A DNA stretch of 64,000 nucleotides from NCBI GenBank assembly GCA_934699095.1, contig CAKUVI010000002.1:310001-374000 (forward strand). The letters are read 5' to 3'. Origin of the DNA: an uncultured Bacteroidales bacterium (GTDB lineage Bacteria > Bacteroidota > Bacteroidia > Bacteroidales > WCHB1-69). Numbering within the stretch: position 1 is the first letter of the stretch; each line of letters starts with the position of its first letter. A model generated the notes under the pieces. It was not told where the DNA came from and ran no database searches. It saw only the letters and a program-made list of their open reading frames with translations. Positions 16,609 to 24,851 of the stretch are shown in pieces. Both the position numbers and the translations under genes were made by a program.

Positions 16609-18219
16609 ATGAGACAAGCCTGGACATCATTTGTGGTGATATTTTTAGCTGTGGGTTTGGCAAATGGTCAAGAATGGATTGGTAAACGATTTATTTTGGA
16701 CACGATTGTTCCGATTAGATTTGGGACAGCACCTATGAGTATGGACATGACAAAGTGCATCATTCACAACGACAGGTTCTACTTCATAGAGCAACAAAGT
16801 TTTCAAAACAATGGAAACAGCCAAAATGCGGTGATATATTCAATATCATTGAAGGACTTCAGCCAGAGTGAAATACAGGTTCCAAATCCGTACAGTGGGA
16901 GAAAAGTGAGTGGAAAGCAAACGGAATTATGGATCTATGATTTCTGTTTCAGCGGAGAATACCTTCTGGTAACGACACAGGAATGTTTGTTGTTATATGC
17001 AAAGGTGAACGACAGTTGTTATGAATACAAATCAACAATCGGGGATCACAAGAATCTTTGCATGGGATACATAAACGACGGGAAGGTTCATTACTTTGAA
17101 GAGGATCACGACAGAGGTTTCCGGTGGTTTCAGCGAGACTTGGATGGTGGGGCGGAGGAATTCGTCATGGATTTAGATTACGAAGCTGCATTCGCTGCGC
17201 AGATCCGCCCAAATCGCCATCTATTCCACAACGACAAAAACGTGTACTACCTGAGTACAAGATATCCGGTATTAGTGGTTTTCACATTAGACGGGAAGCA
17301 CGAGCGTACGTATGTATTTGACCTACCCGATTGGAATGCATTCAGTGACGAACTCATCCACAATGCTTTGTCTGTGCCATACGGGGTTGAGAGAATATAC
17401 GCCGTGAAAGACGAATTACAAAAATATTCCTGTCCAAAGGTTGTATTTCCCATGCTGGATGACAATGTGCTGTTCTATTCGAAATTCGATTCGCTCATTG
17501 GAAAGTCAGTGCTGCAATATGCCATTTCAAACGATGAAAACAAGATAAAGCATTACAACAGATTCAACCATAAAGACAGTTTGTACATTGCAGCACAATT
17601 TCCATTTGATCTGTTTCAGGTAACTTACGACAAAGGGCACGCATCCGATAGTTCGAGAATAGTGCAAATCACCCAATGTCCCGTAGTTTCGTGGGAAGGG
17701 AAAACACACTCAGAATATTTACGCGACTTGAACACTTATTATGAAGACAACGAGCCGACACTTGCTTACAAAATAATGAAATACGTTTCAGAGGAAGAAA
17801 AAATTTCATCAAAAAAGGACTTATTGGAAGATGGTGTGTACGTAATACACGGCGAGATGGAATGTTCGGGCTGCAACAAAGCGATCAACAGGCTCTTAGG
17901 AAGTTTGAATGGCGATTTCAAAATAATCCATGTGTACCCAACTCCAGTATCGGGATTGCAGCGAAAAGAGTCAGAGGCTGAAATCCGCAAGGATTGTAAC
18001 AGGAGTTTCAACATAAAAGGATATGCAGATATCGAAGGTATCGACAAATATACAGCGGGCCTTGGGGAACAGGATCATCCTTGCATTGTTATAAAAGCAC
18101 CCCAGACAAAAGAAAAAGTTTATAAAGTATCAGAAATTTTCAACGATGATGACAAGCGCATACTGTTCAAGTCTGAATTCGTTGATGAGTTAAAACTTTT
18201 TCTTGTCAATTCACAATGA
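16609..18219 (+). CDS. Secreted beta-propeller-like protein with C-terminal CxxC domain
   Basis: A 536-residue exported protein with a signal peptide (1-20, ending ANG). Residues about 40-370 are rich in beta strands with aromatic and DG turns, consistent with a propeller fold like the 6-bladed lipoproteins of Bacteroidetes. The C-terminal part (about 400-536) begins VYVIHGEMECSGCNKAINRL, placing a CxxC pair after a beta strand, then a strand-helix pattern (FKIIHVYPTP) and a later HPCIVIKAP strand. This could be a thioredoxin-like or metal-binding domain. No named family is recognised. It follows the smaller secreted gene and is not close enough to prove an operon. Confidence 0.55.
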   Translation: MRQAWTSFVVIFLAVGLANGQEWIGKRFILDTIVPIRFGTAPMSMDMTKCIIHNDRFYFIEQQSFQNNGNSQNAVIYSISLKDFSQSEIQVPNPYSGRKVSGKQTELWIYDFCFSGEYLLVTTQECLLLYAKVNDSCYEYKSTIGDHKNLCMGYINDGKVHYFEEDHDRGFRWFQRDLDGGAEEFVMDLDYEAAFAAQIRPNRHLFHNDKNVYYLSTRYPVLVVFTLDGKHERTYVFDLPDWNAFSDELIHNALSVPYGVERIYAVKDELQKYSCPKVVFPMLDDNVLFYSKFDSLIGKSVLQYAISNDENKIKHYNRFNHKDSLYIAAQFPFDLFQVTYDKGHASDSSRIVQITQCPVVSWEGKTHSEYLRDLNTYYEDNEPTLAYKIMKYVSEEEKISSKKDLLEDGVYVIHGEMECSGCNKAINRLLGSLNGDFKIIHVYPTPVSGLQRKESEAEIRKDCNRSFNIKGYADIEGIDKYTAGLGEQDHPCIVIKAPQTKEKVYKVSEIFNDDDKRILFKSEFVDELKLFLVNSQ

Positions 18220-18226
18220 AAAAATG

Positions 18227-18234
18227 TACCTTTG
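18227..18234 (+). promoter_or_regulatory. -7 element for the DUF58 gene
   Basis: TACCTTTG followed by C, with a TTG 21 bases upstream. It starts just after the stop of the previous gene and places transcription start before the ATG at 18255. Confidence 0.6.
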
Positions 18235-18254
18235 CAGCTCAAAACGAAAAGAGT

Positions 18255-19190
18255 ATGTCATACACATTAGATCTGTCTGCAATAACGCAATTCGACAACA
18301 TTGAATTTGTAGCGAAACAAGTGGTTGAAGGATTCATCACAGGTTTGCACAAGAGTCCTATGCACGGGTTTTCGGTTGAGTTTGCTGAGCACAGGCCATA
18401 CAACACTGGGGAACCAATAAGGCACATTGACTGGAAACTGTATGCCCGTACTGACAAATTGTTTGTAAAGAGGTATGAGGAGGAGACCAATTTGCGATGT
18501 CATCTTATCATTGACGATTCATCGTCCATGTATTTTCCGATACAGGAGAAATATTCTTTGGCGCATCCGAACAAGATATTCTTCTCGGCGTATGGAGCGG
18601 CTGTTTTGATGCAGATATTCAAGAGTCAAAGAGACGCTGTCGGACTGTCTGTTTTCTCCGACAAATTGGAACTTCACACGCCTGCGAGGGGTGGAGACCC
18701 GCACCAGAAGATGATCTACCGCGAGCTTGAGAAGCTGATCCAGCCTATCGGCCGCGATGTGAAGAAAAACTCATTTGTGACTGACACTCTTCATCAAATC
18801 GCAGAGCAGATACACAGAAGGTCTTTAGTTGTAATATTCAGCGATATGTTGGAGACGCACAGCAATCTCGACGAGCTGCTTCTTGCACTCGGGCATCTTC
18901 GTCATAACAAGCACGAGGTTGTTTTGTTCCACACATTCGACAAAAAGTTAGAATATGACTTCGCTTTTGAGAACAGACTATACAGGTTTGTTGACATGGA
19001 AACAGGCCAGGAGATAAAACTTCACGCTAACAACATAAGAGAATACTATCAAGAAACCATTAACAAATATTTTCAAGAGATCAAAGTCAAATGCGGTCAG
19101 TATCAAATAGACGTCATCCCTGTTGATATCACGCAAGGCTTCGAGCAAGTTATGCTGCCATATCTGCTGAAAAGGTCTCAAATATATTAA
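18255..19190 (+). CDS. DUF58 / von Willebrand A-like protein
   Basis: A 311-residue cytoplasmic DUF58 protein. The hallmark segment RPYNTGEPIRHIDWKLYART is at about residues 55-74, followed by FVKRYEEETNL and a MIDAS-like DDSSSMYF near residue 95, giving a VWA-type metal-binding fold. In Bacteroidetes these proteins usually sit in the moxR-bat operon; here MoxR and BatA/B/C are not nearby, although a BatD homologue lies at 38920-40311. The start at 18255 (MSYTLDLS) is chosen because an ATG at 18216 lies upstream of the promoter. Its product and that of radC are separated by 6 bases. Confidence 0.85.
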   Translation: MSYTLDLSAITQFDNIEFVAKQVVEGFITGLHKSPMHGFSVEFAEHRPYNTGEPIRHIDWKLYARTDKLFVKRYEEETNLRCHLIIDDSSSMYFPIQEKYSLAHPNKIFFSAYGAAVLMQIFKSQRDAVGLSVFSDKLELHTPARGGDPHQKMIYRELEKLIQPIGRDVKKNSFVTDTLHQIAEQIHRRSLVVIFSDMLETHSNLDELLLALGHLRHNKHEVVLFHTFDKKLEYDFAFENRLYRFVDMETGQEIKLHANNIREYYQETINKYFQEIKVKCGQYQIDVIPVDITQGFEQVMLPYLLKRSQIY

Positions 19191-19196
19191 CAACAA

Positions 19197-19907
19197 GTGA
19201 AAGAAGACAAAATATACACAAAGAAAAAGTTAACAATCAAAGAATGGGGAGTGCAGGACAGACCACGTGAAAAATACGTGGCCAATGGAGCTGTCTCCCT
19301 TTCTGACGCCGAGTTGATAGCAATTTTAATAAGGACAGGCAACGCGCACGAATCAGCCGTTGACCTTTCAAAAAAAATACTGGCGAATTCAGACAACAGT
19401 CTAAACAAACTATCGCAAAAAACGCTCTCCGAACTATCCAACATAAACGGAATCGGGAGAGCCAAGGCAGTGACTTTGCTATCGTCGTTTGAATTGTGCA
19501 GGCGCATTGAATCAGAAGGAGCGGAGGAAAAGAGCCGGATTGAGACGTGTATTGATGTTTTGAATCTGATGCAGAAAAGAATTGCTCATTTAAAGCATGA
19601 GGAGTTTTGGGCTATATATATGACAAATGCTCACGATGTGATCAAGGTGAGCCAATTGAGCAAAGGCGGACTGATAAACACTGCCGTTGATGTGAGGATC
19701 ATCTTCCACGAGGCATTACAGGTACATGCGACGTCTCTTATTGTATGTCACAATCATCCGTCAGGCAGATTAGTTCCGAGCAAGGCTGACAAAGAGGTGA
19801 CGAAAAAAATAAAAGATGCCGGGAAACTAATGGAGGTCAATTTGGTAGATCACATCATCATCCACGAACGCAACTATTTCAGCTTTGTGGAGAGTGGATT
19901 GTTGTAA
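19197..19907 (+). CDS. radC: RadC/JAB-domain DNA repair protein
   Basis: A 236-residue RadC-family protein. The N-terminal helix-hairpin-helix part includes LSNINGIGRAKAVTLL. The JAB1/MPN metallo-domain shows the HNHPSG motif at residues 185-190 followed by the downstream aspartate in VDHIII. Function in the family is still debated; DNA-structure processing is suspected. It appears to start at GTG, 6 bases after the DUF58 stop codon, because no ATG precedes the conserved N-terminus. A terminator follows at 19922-19956. Confidence 0.92.
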   Translation: MKEDKIYTKKKLTIKEWGVQDRPREKYVANGAVSLSDAELIAILIRTGNAHESAVDLSKKILANSDNSLNKLSQKTLSELSNINGIGRAKAVTLLSSFELCRRIESEGAEEKSRIETCIDVLNLMQKRIAHLKHEEFWAIYMTNAHDVIKVSQLSKGGLINTAVDVRIIFHEALQVHATSLIVCHNHPSGRLVPSKADKEVTKKIKDAGKLMEVNLVDHIIIHERNYFSFVESGLL

Positions 19908-19921
19908 AAAGGATAGTCATC

Positions 19922-19956
19922 AAAAAAGCGGGTGCCTTGTCAGCACCCGCTTTTAA
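19922..19956. terminator. Bidirectional terminator between radC and tRNA-Lys
   Basis: AAAAGCGGGTGC pairs with GCACCCGCTTTT across a 7-base loop. It has A- and T-runs on opposite sides, so it can end transcription of radC from the left and of the tRNA from the right. Confidence 0.9.
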
Positions 19957-19958
19957 AG

Positions 19959-20031
19959 TGTCCCCTCAGGGACTCGAACCCTGGACCCATTGATTAAGAG
20001 TCAATTGCTCTACCAACTGAGCTAAGGAGAC
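19959..20031 (-). tRNA. tRNA-Lys (anticodon CTT)
   Basis: On the minus strand a 73-base cloverleaf is present. The acceptor stem GTCTCCT pairs with AGGGGAC (one G-T pair), with discriminator A. The D-loop segment is AGCTCAGTTGGTAGAGC. The anticodon loop is CTCTTAA, giving CTT for lysine. The T-arm is GGGTTCGAACCC within CCAGGGTTCGAACCCTG. The CCA end is not encoded. A -7 element lies just upstream. Confidence 0.95.
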
Positions 20032-20047
20032 CCGTCTAAATCGATGG

Positions 20048-20055
20048 CAAAGATA
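20048..20055 (-). promoter_or_regulatory. -7 element for tRNA-Lys
   Basis: The minus strand reads TATCTTTG followed by CC, 17 bases upstream of the tRNA 5' end. It is divergent from the cobalamin adenosyltransferase promoter. Confidence 0.6.
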
Positions 20056-20068
20056 CAATTATTTTTAT

Positions 20069-20076
20069 TACTTTTG
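20069..20076 (+). promoter_or_regulatory. -7 element for the cobalamin adenosyltransferase gene
   Basis: TACTTTTG followed by CAAAAAA, almost the same as the element at 6029-6036. It lies inside the longest possible frame and so supports the start at 20089. Confidence 0.65.
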
Positions 20077-20088
20077 CAAAAAAAAATT

Positions 20089-20628
20089 ATGAAAGTTTAT
20101 ACACGTACAGGAGACAATGGAACAACCTCATTATCAGATGGTTCAAGGATTTCAAAAAGCAATATTCTACTGCATTCCTACGGCACTGTTGACGAATTAA
20201 ACAGCTTCATAGGCCTGTTGATTTCGGAGTTTCCGGAAGAATTCTTGACAAAAGTGCAAAACAAATTATTTGTCGTCGGCGGTATGCTTGCCACTCCTAC
20301 GGAAAACTGGAGCAAATATTGGGACCTTTCAAAGTTGAGTGTTTTCACCTCTGAAATCGAGAACGAGATAGACAGGGTGACTGCTGGACTGCCACAGATG
20401 AAGGGCTTCATTCTCCCACAAGGAAACAGACAAATCGCGCTGGCTCATGTGTGCCGCACCATATGCAGACGCACGGAAAGGTACGTATGTGAACTTTTAC
20501 AAGAAAACGAAGTTTACAAAGATGCCCAAATCATGCTGAATCGCCTCTCAGATTATTTCTTTATTTTGGCAAGATTTTTACATAAAAAATACGAAATTTC
20601 AGAAACATACTATAAATCAGACATTTAG
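20089..20628 (+). CDS. Cob(I)alamin adenosyltransferase, PduO type
   Basis: A 179-residue enzyme that transfers the adenosyl group of ATP to cob(I)alamin, making coenzyme B12. The N-terminal signature KVYTRTGDNGTTSLSDGSR (residues 2-20) is the ATP-binding P-loop of the PduO family. The helical part has the FILPQGN and CRTICRRTERYV segments that hold the conserved Arg and Glu residues. The start at 20089 was chosen over 20044 because the promoter lies between. The likely client is methylmalonyl-CoA mutase at 32708-34855. Confidence 0.93.
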   Translation: MKVYTRTGDNGTTSLSDGSRISKSNILLHSYGTVDELNSFIGLLISEFPEEFLTKVQNKLFVVGGMLATPTENWSKYWDLSKLSVFTSEIENEIDRVTAGLPQMKGFILPQGNRQIALAHVCRTICRRTERYVCELLQENEVYKDAQIMLNRLSDYFFILARFLHKKYEISETYYKSDI

Positions 20629-20666
20629 AAAATCTCTTTTTTTAAACAACATAATCAATTTAATAT

Positions 20667-20674
20667 TATCTTTG
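20667..20674 (+). promoter_or_regulatory. -7 element for the DUF2795 gene
   Basis: TATCTTTG followed by CCGCC, a TAnnTTTG match, 38 bases before the ATG. Confidence 0.65.
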
Positions 20675-20712
20675 CCGCCTTAAAAATTAATCCTTATAAA
20701 AACAAATTAACT

Positions 20713-20934
20713 ATGTATTGGACCTTAGAATTAGCAACTAGACTTGAAGACGCCCCATGGCCGGCAACTCGTGATGAACTTTTGGATTACGCAGTTCGTT
20801 CTGGAGCACCATTAGAAGTTATTGAGAATTTACAAGAGATTGACGACGAGGGCGAGACCTACGATTCAATCGAGGACATCTGGCCTGATTATCCCTCCAA
20901 AGACGATTTCTTCTTCAATGAAGACGAATATTAA
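20713..20934 (+). CDS. DUF2795-family small acidic protein
   Basis: A 73-residue, strongly acidic protein. The WPATRDELLDYAVRSGAP stretch matches the small helical DUF2795 domain, and the C-terminal tail (DIWPDYPSKDDFFFNEDEY) is typical of the Bacteroidetes versions, which are often highly expressed. Function is unknown. It is monocistronic, with its own promoter and terminator. Confidence 0.85.
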   Translation: MYWTLELATRLEDAPWPATRDELLDYAVRSGAPLEVIENLQEIDDEGETYDSIEDIWPDYPSKDDFFFNEDEY

Positions 20935-20983
20935 TTGACATTACTTTGTGCATAGTGAATAAATTTATTGAATGAAAAGGAAA

Positions 20984-21012
20984 GCACGCTAATATGGCGT
21001 GTTTTTTTTTTT
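20984..21012 (+). terminator. Terminator after the DUF2795 gene
   Basis: CACGC and GCGTG form a 5-bp stem across a 7-base loop, followed by 10 or more T residues. The T-run touches the stop codon of the convergent beta-galactosidase gene. Confidence 0.75.
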
Positions 21013-24000
21013 AGAGGCCTTTTTTCACCTCGTCAATCATGATCCACGCTTTCTCGCCGGGGGCGGCGTGCCAATCCGGCAGCTTTTCCACCGGCTCTGC
21101 CTCGATGCGGATGTATTTCACCCCTTTGCCCGGGATTTTGTGACGCAGGATGCAGACCCGCGGCTTGTCGTTCTCCTTCAACGCCGGGTCGAAGGGCAGC
21201 GCGACCTCCTCGGGCTGACTGTACTTCCTGCCGTTCTTTGAGTACGACACCAACACCTTCTGCGGCATAAAGACCCACTGCGACGGGTGGTGAGCGAAAC
21301 TGAGGGTGACGGTCAGCGAATCAGATTTGCTTTTTCCTGTTTCGCAATTCATTATCATAGGATTCCCGAAGTAACCAATCCATCCGTCACGATAGTCGGC
21401 AGGGTTGCCAATTTTCCAGTCGGATAGGGTTTTCTTTGTTTCATAATCGTATGGTTCGTCTGCCGGGCTAATATAGGTGATACTCCATGATAATGGTTTG
21501 TGGCTAATGGTTTTATCGCAAGGAGTCCAAAAGCAACCCGACAAATATGGAATTTCTGTTTCCATAAGCGGCTCCTCACAGACTTTTAAATGCAGATTAA
21601 ATCCATATAGATGTTGGTTGACAAGCAAATCTTTGTGGGCAACTCCTGGGCCACAAGTGGCCGTACCCAATCCAGATTGCTTAAAGTCAATATTAAAGGT
21701 ATAATATTCAAACTGATTCAACTCATTGGTGTGTTTTGCTTGCCCAATATCATCGTCCGAATAGGGGTAGATGCTGAACTGGCAATTTCGATGATCTACT
21801 TGGGCTGAGAGCATCTGCCGATGGTCTTTATCTAATAAAGACACATAGCGTGTTTCCATACGATTGCCCGCCGCCTGCGGACGCACGTAATGATGGAAAA
21901 GATCGTCCGTTGGCGCCTCGTAGTGTCCCACGAAGCCGCACGCTTGTCTGTCAGTGTATGTTTCTTGCGCATAGCCCACCCACTCGGTGGTGAACAACTC
22001 TTTCGACACTTTCATTTGTGCACCGATTTTGGTCAATAAGGGTACCCAACGTGGTTCAACAATGGTAAATCCTACCAGAATATCACCCGATTGCGAAACA
22101 AAATACTGCTCTTCGGCCTCTATAACAATTTCACCTAAGGTGTTTTTGGCATCTTTTCTGATTTTCGCATAAAAAAACTTGGAGCCATTTTCGAATTTTT
22201 CGTCGCAAACAATCCATGTCAAACTGTCTAACCCGATGCGTCTCCAAAGTAACTCTCCATGACCATCCACATGGTCGTTATCGGTGGGCGGCCGCCAGAA
22301 ATTGAGCCGCGGTCCGTCCACCACCACGGGCTTTCCGTCCTTCTCAATCGTGGAAATGCAACCCTGCGTCCGGTCAAACACGATTTTCGTCTGCCCGATG
22401 ATGATATTCAGATCGTTTCCATTCCATTGATACTGAATAGTATCCTTTTCAAAACCAAGATTAGGTACATTAGGTTTTCGCGTCGGCACGGGCAGTTTGA
22501 ACTGCTCGTAGGCGACCACGTGATTCCAGAAAGTGGAATCCTGTTTTTCTTTCATTAAATCTTTCTGCCATTGGGGACGAGAATAGGTTTTTGGTCCTAA
22601 ATAAAAATCCACCATCACATCCCGTCCGGGAGCAACTGTGTCCAAATCTCGCACAGCTTCAACAATTTCTTGCGGCATAGTGAAATAACTGGTGTCGTGT
22701 GGGGCAAGGTGCATCGGCACCATCGGAATGTAGCCAGAGAGTGGTTCTCCCGGCATTGGTGGCCGCAGAAAGCTGTCAGGATGCACCGCCGGTTCGTGTG
22801 CCACATCAGGACGCAATCTGTATAACAGTGTATATTCTTCCAAGTTACTGAAATCAAAGCGGTTGATGATGCGGAACTGCAACTTCTCCAAATCCACCGC
22901 CTCAATCTTGATGGGCTGATAGACTTTCCGCACCTCAGCCAACTGCGGGTGCGGTTTCCGGTCGGGATCCACCAGGCCGTTGATGCAGAAGTTGCCGTCG
23001 GAGGGCATGTTCTCCCCGAAGTCGCCACCGTAAGCATAGAACTCCCGGCCCTGCGCATCCTTCGTCAGCAGACCCTGATCGACCCAGTCCCAGATGCAGC
23101 CGCCCTGCAGCTGCGGGTACTTGTAGATAGTGTCCCAGTAGTTGGAGAGGCCGCCGCAGCTGTTGCCCATCGCGTGCGCGTACTCGCACATAATGAACGG
23201 GCGGGTCTGCGGCTTGCGGGCGTACTCGGCCAAGTAGTCCGCCGATGGGTACATAATGGCCACGATGTCGGTGTTACGGTCGTAGAGGGCGCGCTCGTAC
23301 TGCACGGGGCGGCTGCTGTCCTTGGCCTTCAGCCAGTCGTAGGCGGCCTCGTAGCAGACGCCGTTGCCCGACTCGTTGCCCAGCGACCAGACAATGACGC
23401 ACGGGTGGTTCTTGTCGCGCTCGTACATATTGCGGACGCGCGCCACCGTAGCCTCCTTGAAGTCAGCGCGTTTCGCCAACGATTTTTCCCCATAGCCCTG
23501 CGCGTGCGACTCGGCGTTGGCCTCGTCGATGACGTAGAGACCATAGTAGTCGCACAGGTTGTAAAATTCGGGGTTGTTGGGATAGTGGCTGGTGCGCACC
23601 GTGTTGATGTTGTTGGCCTTCATCAACAGGATGTCCTGCTCCATACGCTCAACGGAAACCACGTGGCCCGTGCGCGGGTCGTGCTCGTGGCGGTTCACCC
23701 CGCGGATGGTCACGGGCACGCCGTTCACCTTCAAAAGCCCGTCTTCGATGCGGATGTTGCGGAAACCGATGTACATCGCCACATCATCGAGGGAATTGCC
23801 TTTGTCATCCTCCAGGATTACCCAAAGGGAATACAAATAGGGGTGTTCGGCATTCCAGGATTGCACATCGGGAACAACCATTTGGAAATGAAGGGTTTGT
23901 TTGCCGATATTGTGAAATTCAACGTTTGTGATTTTCCGTAGGGGCGAATAATTATTCGCCCCTACAACGTGGTCTTTCCACAATTCCACGACCGCACGGA

Positions 24001-24817
24001 ATGTCTTGCCGTTGGAAATCGCATCCAAATTCTCCACCGTCACCTCCACATCCAAAACCCCGTTTTTGTACGTCGTATCCAAATCCGCCACCACCTTATA
24101 ATCCAGGATGTGTGTTTTGGGTTGGGCGTAGATGGTAATGCAGCGCTCGATGCCGCTCAAGCGCCAGAAATCCTGGCACTCGAAGTAGGAACCGTCGCTC
24201 CACTTGAAGACCTGCAGGGCGATGAGATTGCGTTCCCCGAACTTCACAAACTTGGTGATATCGAACTCGGAGTTGGTTTTGGAATCCTCGCTATAGCCCA
24301 CGAATTCGCCGTTCACCCAAAGATAGAAGCAGGACTTCGCGCCCCCGATGTTGATAATCACCTGCTTGTCCTCCCACGTCTTGTCGATGTCCACCCACTT
24401 GCGGTAGCTGCCCACGGCGTTGCCCTTCACGGGGACTTTCGGTAACTGGCTGTTATCGAAGTCGTTGGTTGTGTTCACATAGACGGGCACACCGTAGCCG
24501 TTGAGCTCCCAGTTGCCGGGCACAGGGATGGTGCCCCAGCCGCTGTCGTCGTAGTCGGTGCGGAAGAAGTCGGTCGGCCGCTCATCGGCGTTGGGCACGT
24601 GGTGGAACGCCCACCGGCCATCCATCGTAGAGACGCGATTCATCGCGTCGTTGCATTGGACGCGATGAATCGCGTCTCTACGATATTGCTGGATATTCGC
24701 CCGCGGGTAGAGTTTGTTCACCTCGAACACGGCGGGATCCTGCCACTCGGTGAAGGTCTGCCCAAATAAATCCAGGCAACTAATAAATATACAAATGAAT
24801 ATCAAAGTCTTTTTCAT
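21011..24817 (-). CDS. lacZ: Secreted GH2 beta-galactosidase with extra C-terminal domain
   Basis: A 1268-residue glycoside hydrolase of family 2. A signal peptide (1-20, ending LFG) marks it for export. Order of parts: GH2 sugar-binding domain, Ig-like domain, TIM barrel with the acid/base Glu in GNESGNG near residue 481 and the nucleophile Glu in IMCEYAHAMGNS near 544. A linker domain follows, then a beta-galactosidase small-chain domain (about 790-1090) and a C-terminal region of about 150 residues resembling an F5/8-type C carbohydrate-binding module. Two palindromic repeats lie in frame: one at 24624-24684 (about residues 45-64, where related enzymes have an unrelated sequence) and one at 23938-23965 (about residues 285-293). 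It likely releases galactose from plant or host glycans in the periplasm. No SusC/D pair is adjacent. Confidence 0.9.
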   Translation of the reverse strand: MKKTLIFICIFISCLDLFGQTFTEWQDPAVFEVNKLYPRANIQQYRRDAIHRVQCNDAMNRVSTMDGRWAFHHVPNADERPTDFFRTDYDDSGWGTIPVPGNWELNGYGVPVYVNTTNDFDNSQLPKVPVKGNAVGSYRKWVDIDKTWEDKQVIINIGGAKSCFYLWVNGEFVGYSEDSKTNSEFDITKFVKFGERNLIALQVFKWSDGSYFECQDFWRLSGIERCITIYAQPKTHILDYKVVADLDTTYKNGVLDVEVTVENLDAISNGKTFRAVVELWKDHVVGANNYSPLRKITNVEFHNIGKQTLHFQMVVPDVQSWNAEHPYLYSLWVILEDDKGNSLDDVAMYIGFRNIRIEDGLLKVNGVPVTIRGVNRHEHDPRTGHVVSVERMEQDILLMKANNINTVRTSHYPNNPEFYNLCDYYGLYVIDEANAESHAQGYGEKSLAKRADFKEATVARVRNMYERDKNHPCVIVWSLGNESGNGVCYEAAYDWLKAKDSSRPVQYERALYDRNTDIVAIMYPSADYLAEYARKPQTRPFIMCEYAHAMGNSCGGLSNYWDTIYKYPQLQGGCIWDWVDQGLLTKDAQGREFYAYGGDFGENMPSDGNFCINGLVDPDRKPHPQLAEVRKVYQPIKIEAVDLEKLQFRIINRFDFSNLEEYTLLYRLRPDVAHEPAVHPDSFLRPPMPGEPLSGYIPMVPMHLAPHDTSYFTMPQEIVEAVRDLDTVAPGRDVMVDFYLGPKTYSRPQWQKDLMKEKQDSTFWNHVVAYEQFKLPVPTRKPNVPNLGFEKDTIQYQWNGNDLNIIIGQTKIVFDRTQGCISTIEKDGKPVVVDGPRLNFWRPPTDNDHVDGHGELLWRRIGLDSLTWIVCDEKFENGSKFFYAKIRKDAKNTLGEIVIEAEEQYFVSQSGDILVGFTIVEPRWVPLLTKIGAQMKVSKELFTTEWVGYAQETYTDRQACGFVGHYEAPTDDLFHHYVRPQAAGNRMETRYVSLLDKDHRQMLSAQVDHRNCQFSIYPYSDDDIGQAKHTNELNQFEYYTFNIDFKQSGLGTATCGPGVAHKDLLVNQHLYGFNLHLKVCEEPLMETEIPYLSGCFWTPCDKTISHKPLSWSITYISPADEPYDYETKKTLSDWKIGNPADYRDGWIGYFGNPMIMNCETGKSKSDSLTVTLSFAHHPSQWVFMPQKVLVSYSKNGRKYSQPEEVALPFDPALKENDKPRVCILRHKIPGKGVKYIRIEAEPVEKLPDWHAAPGEKAWIMIDEVKKGL
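23938..23965. repeat. 28-bp perfect palindrome inside the beta-galactosidase gene
   Basis: GTAGGGGCGAATAA is followed directly by TTATTCGCCCCTAC. It is read through in frame and contributes VVGANNYSPLR-like residues at the junction of the Ig-like domain. Palindromes of this GTAGGGGCG type are, from memory, dispersed in many bacterial genomes; that was not checked here. Confidence 0.85.
24624..24684. repeat. Palindromic element with 26-bp perfect arms inside the beta-galactosidase gene
   Basis: The arm at 24624-24649 begins ATCGTAGAGACGCGATTC and its exact reverse complement occupies 24659-24684, around a 9-base loop (GTTGCATTG). Each arm also contains its own smaller palindrome (GACGCGAT-nn-ATCGCGTC), so the whole can fold as one long hairpin or two short ones. 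It is translated in frame near the N-terminus of the mature enzyme. Confidence 0.9.
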
Positions 24818-24821
24818 GTTG

Positions 24822-24829
24822 CAAAACTA
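24822..24829 (-). promoter_or_regulatory. -7 element for the beta-galactosidase gene
   Basis: The minus strand reads TAGTTTTG followed by C only 5 bases before the ATG, so the transcript would be nearly leaderless. This position, within a 34-base gap after aroC, makes it less certain than the others. Confidence 0.5.
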
Positions 24830-24851
24830 CAACAATTTTCAATTTATAGAC

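Noticed and set aside
22949..23941. A 330-codon open frame antisense to the beta-galactosidase gene
   Set aside because: It lies fully opposite the TIM barrel with conserved GH2 motifs. Its composition (runs of Val, Ala, His) is what a GC-rich antisense frame produces. It has no promoter and no family resemblance.
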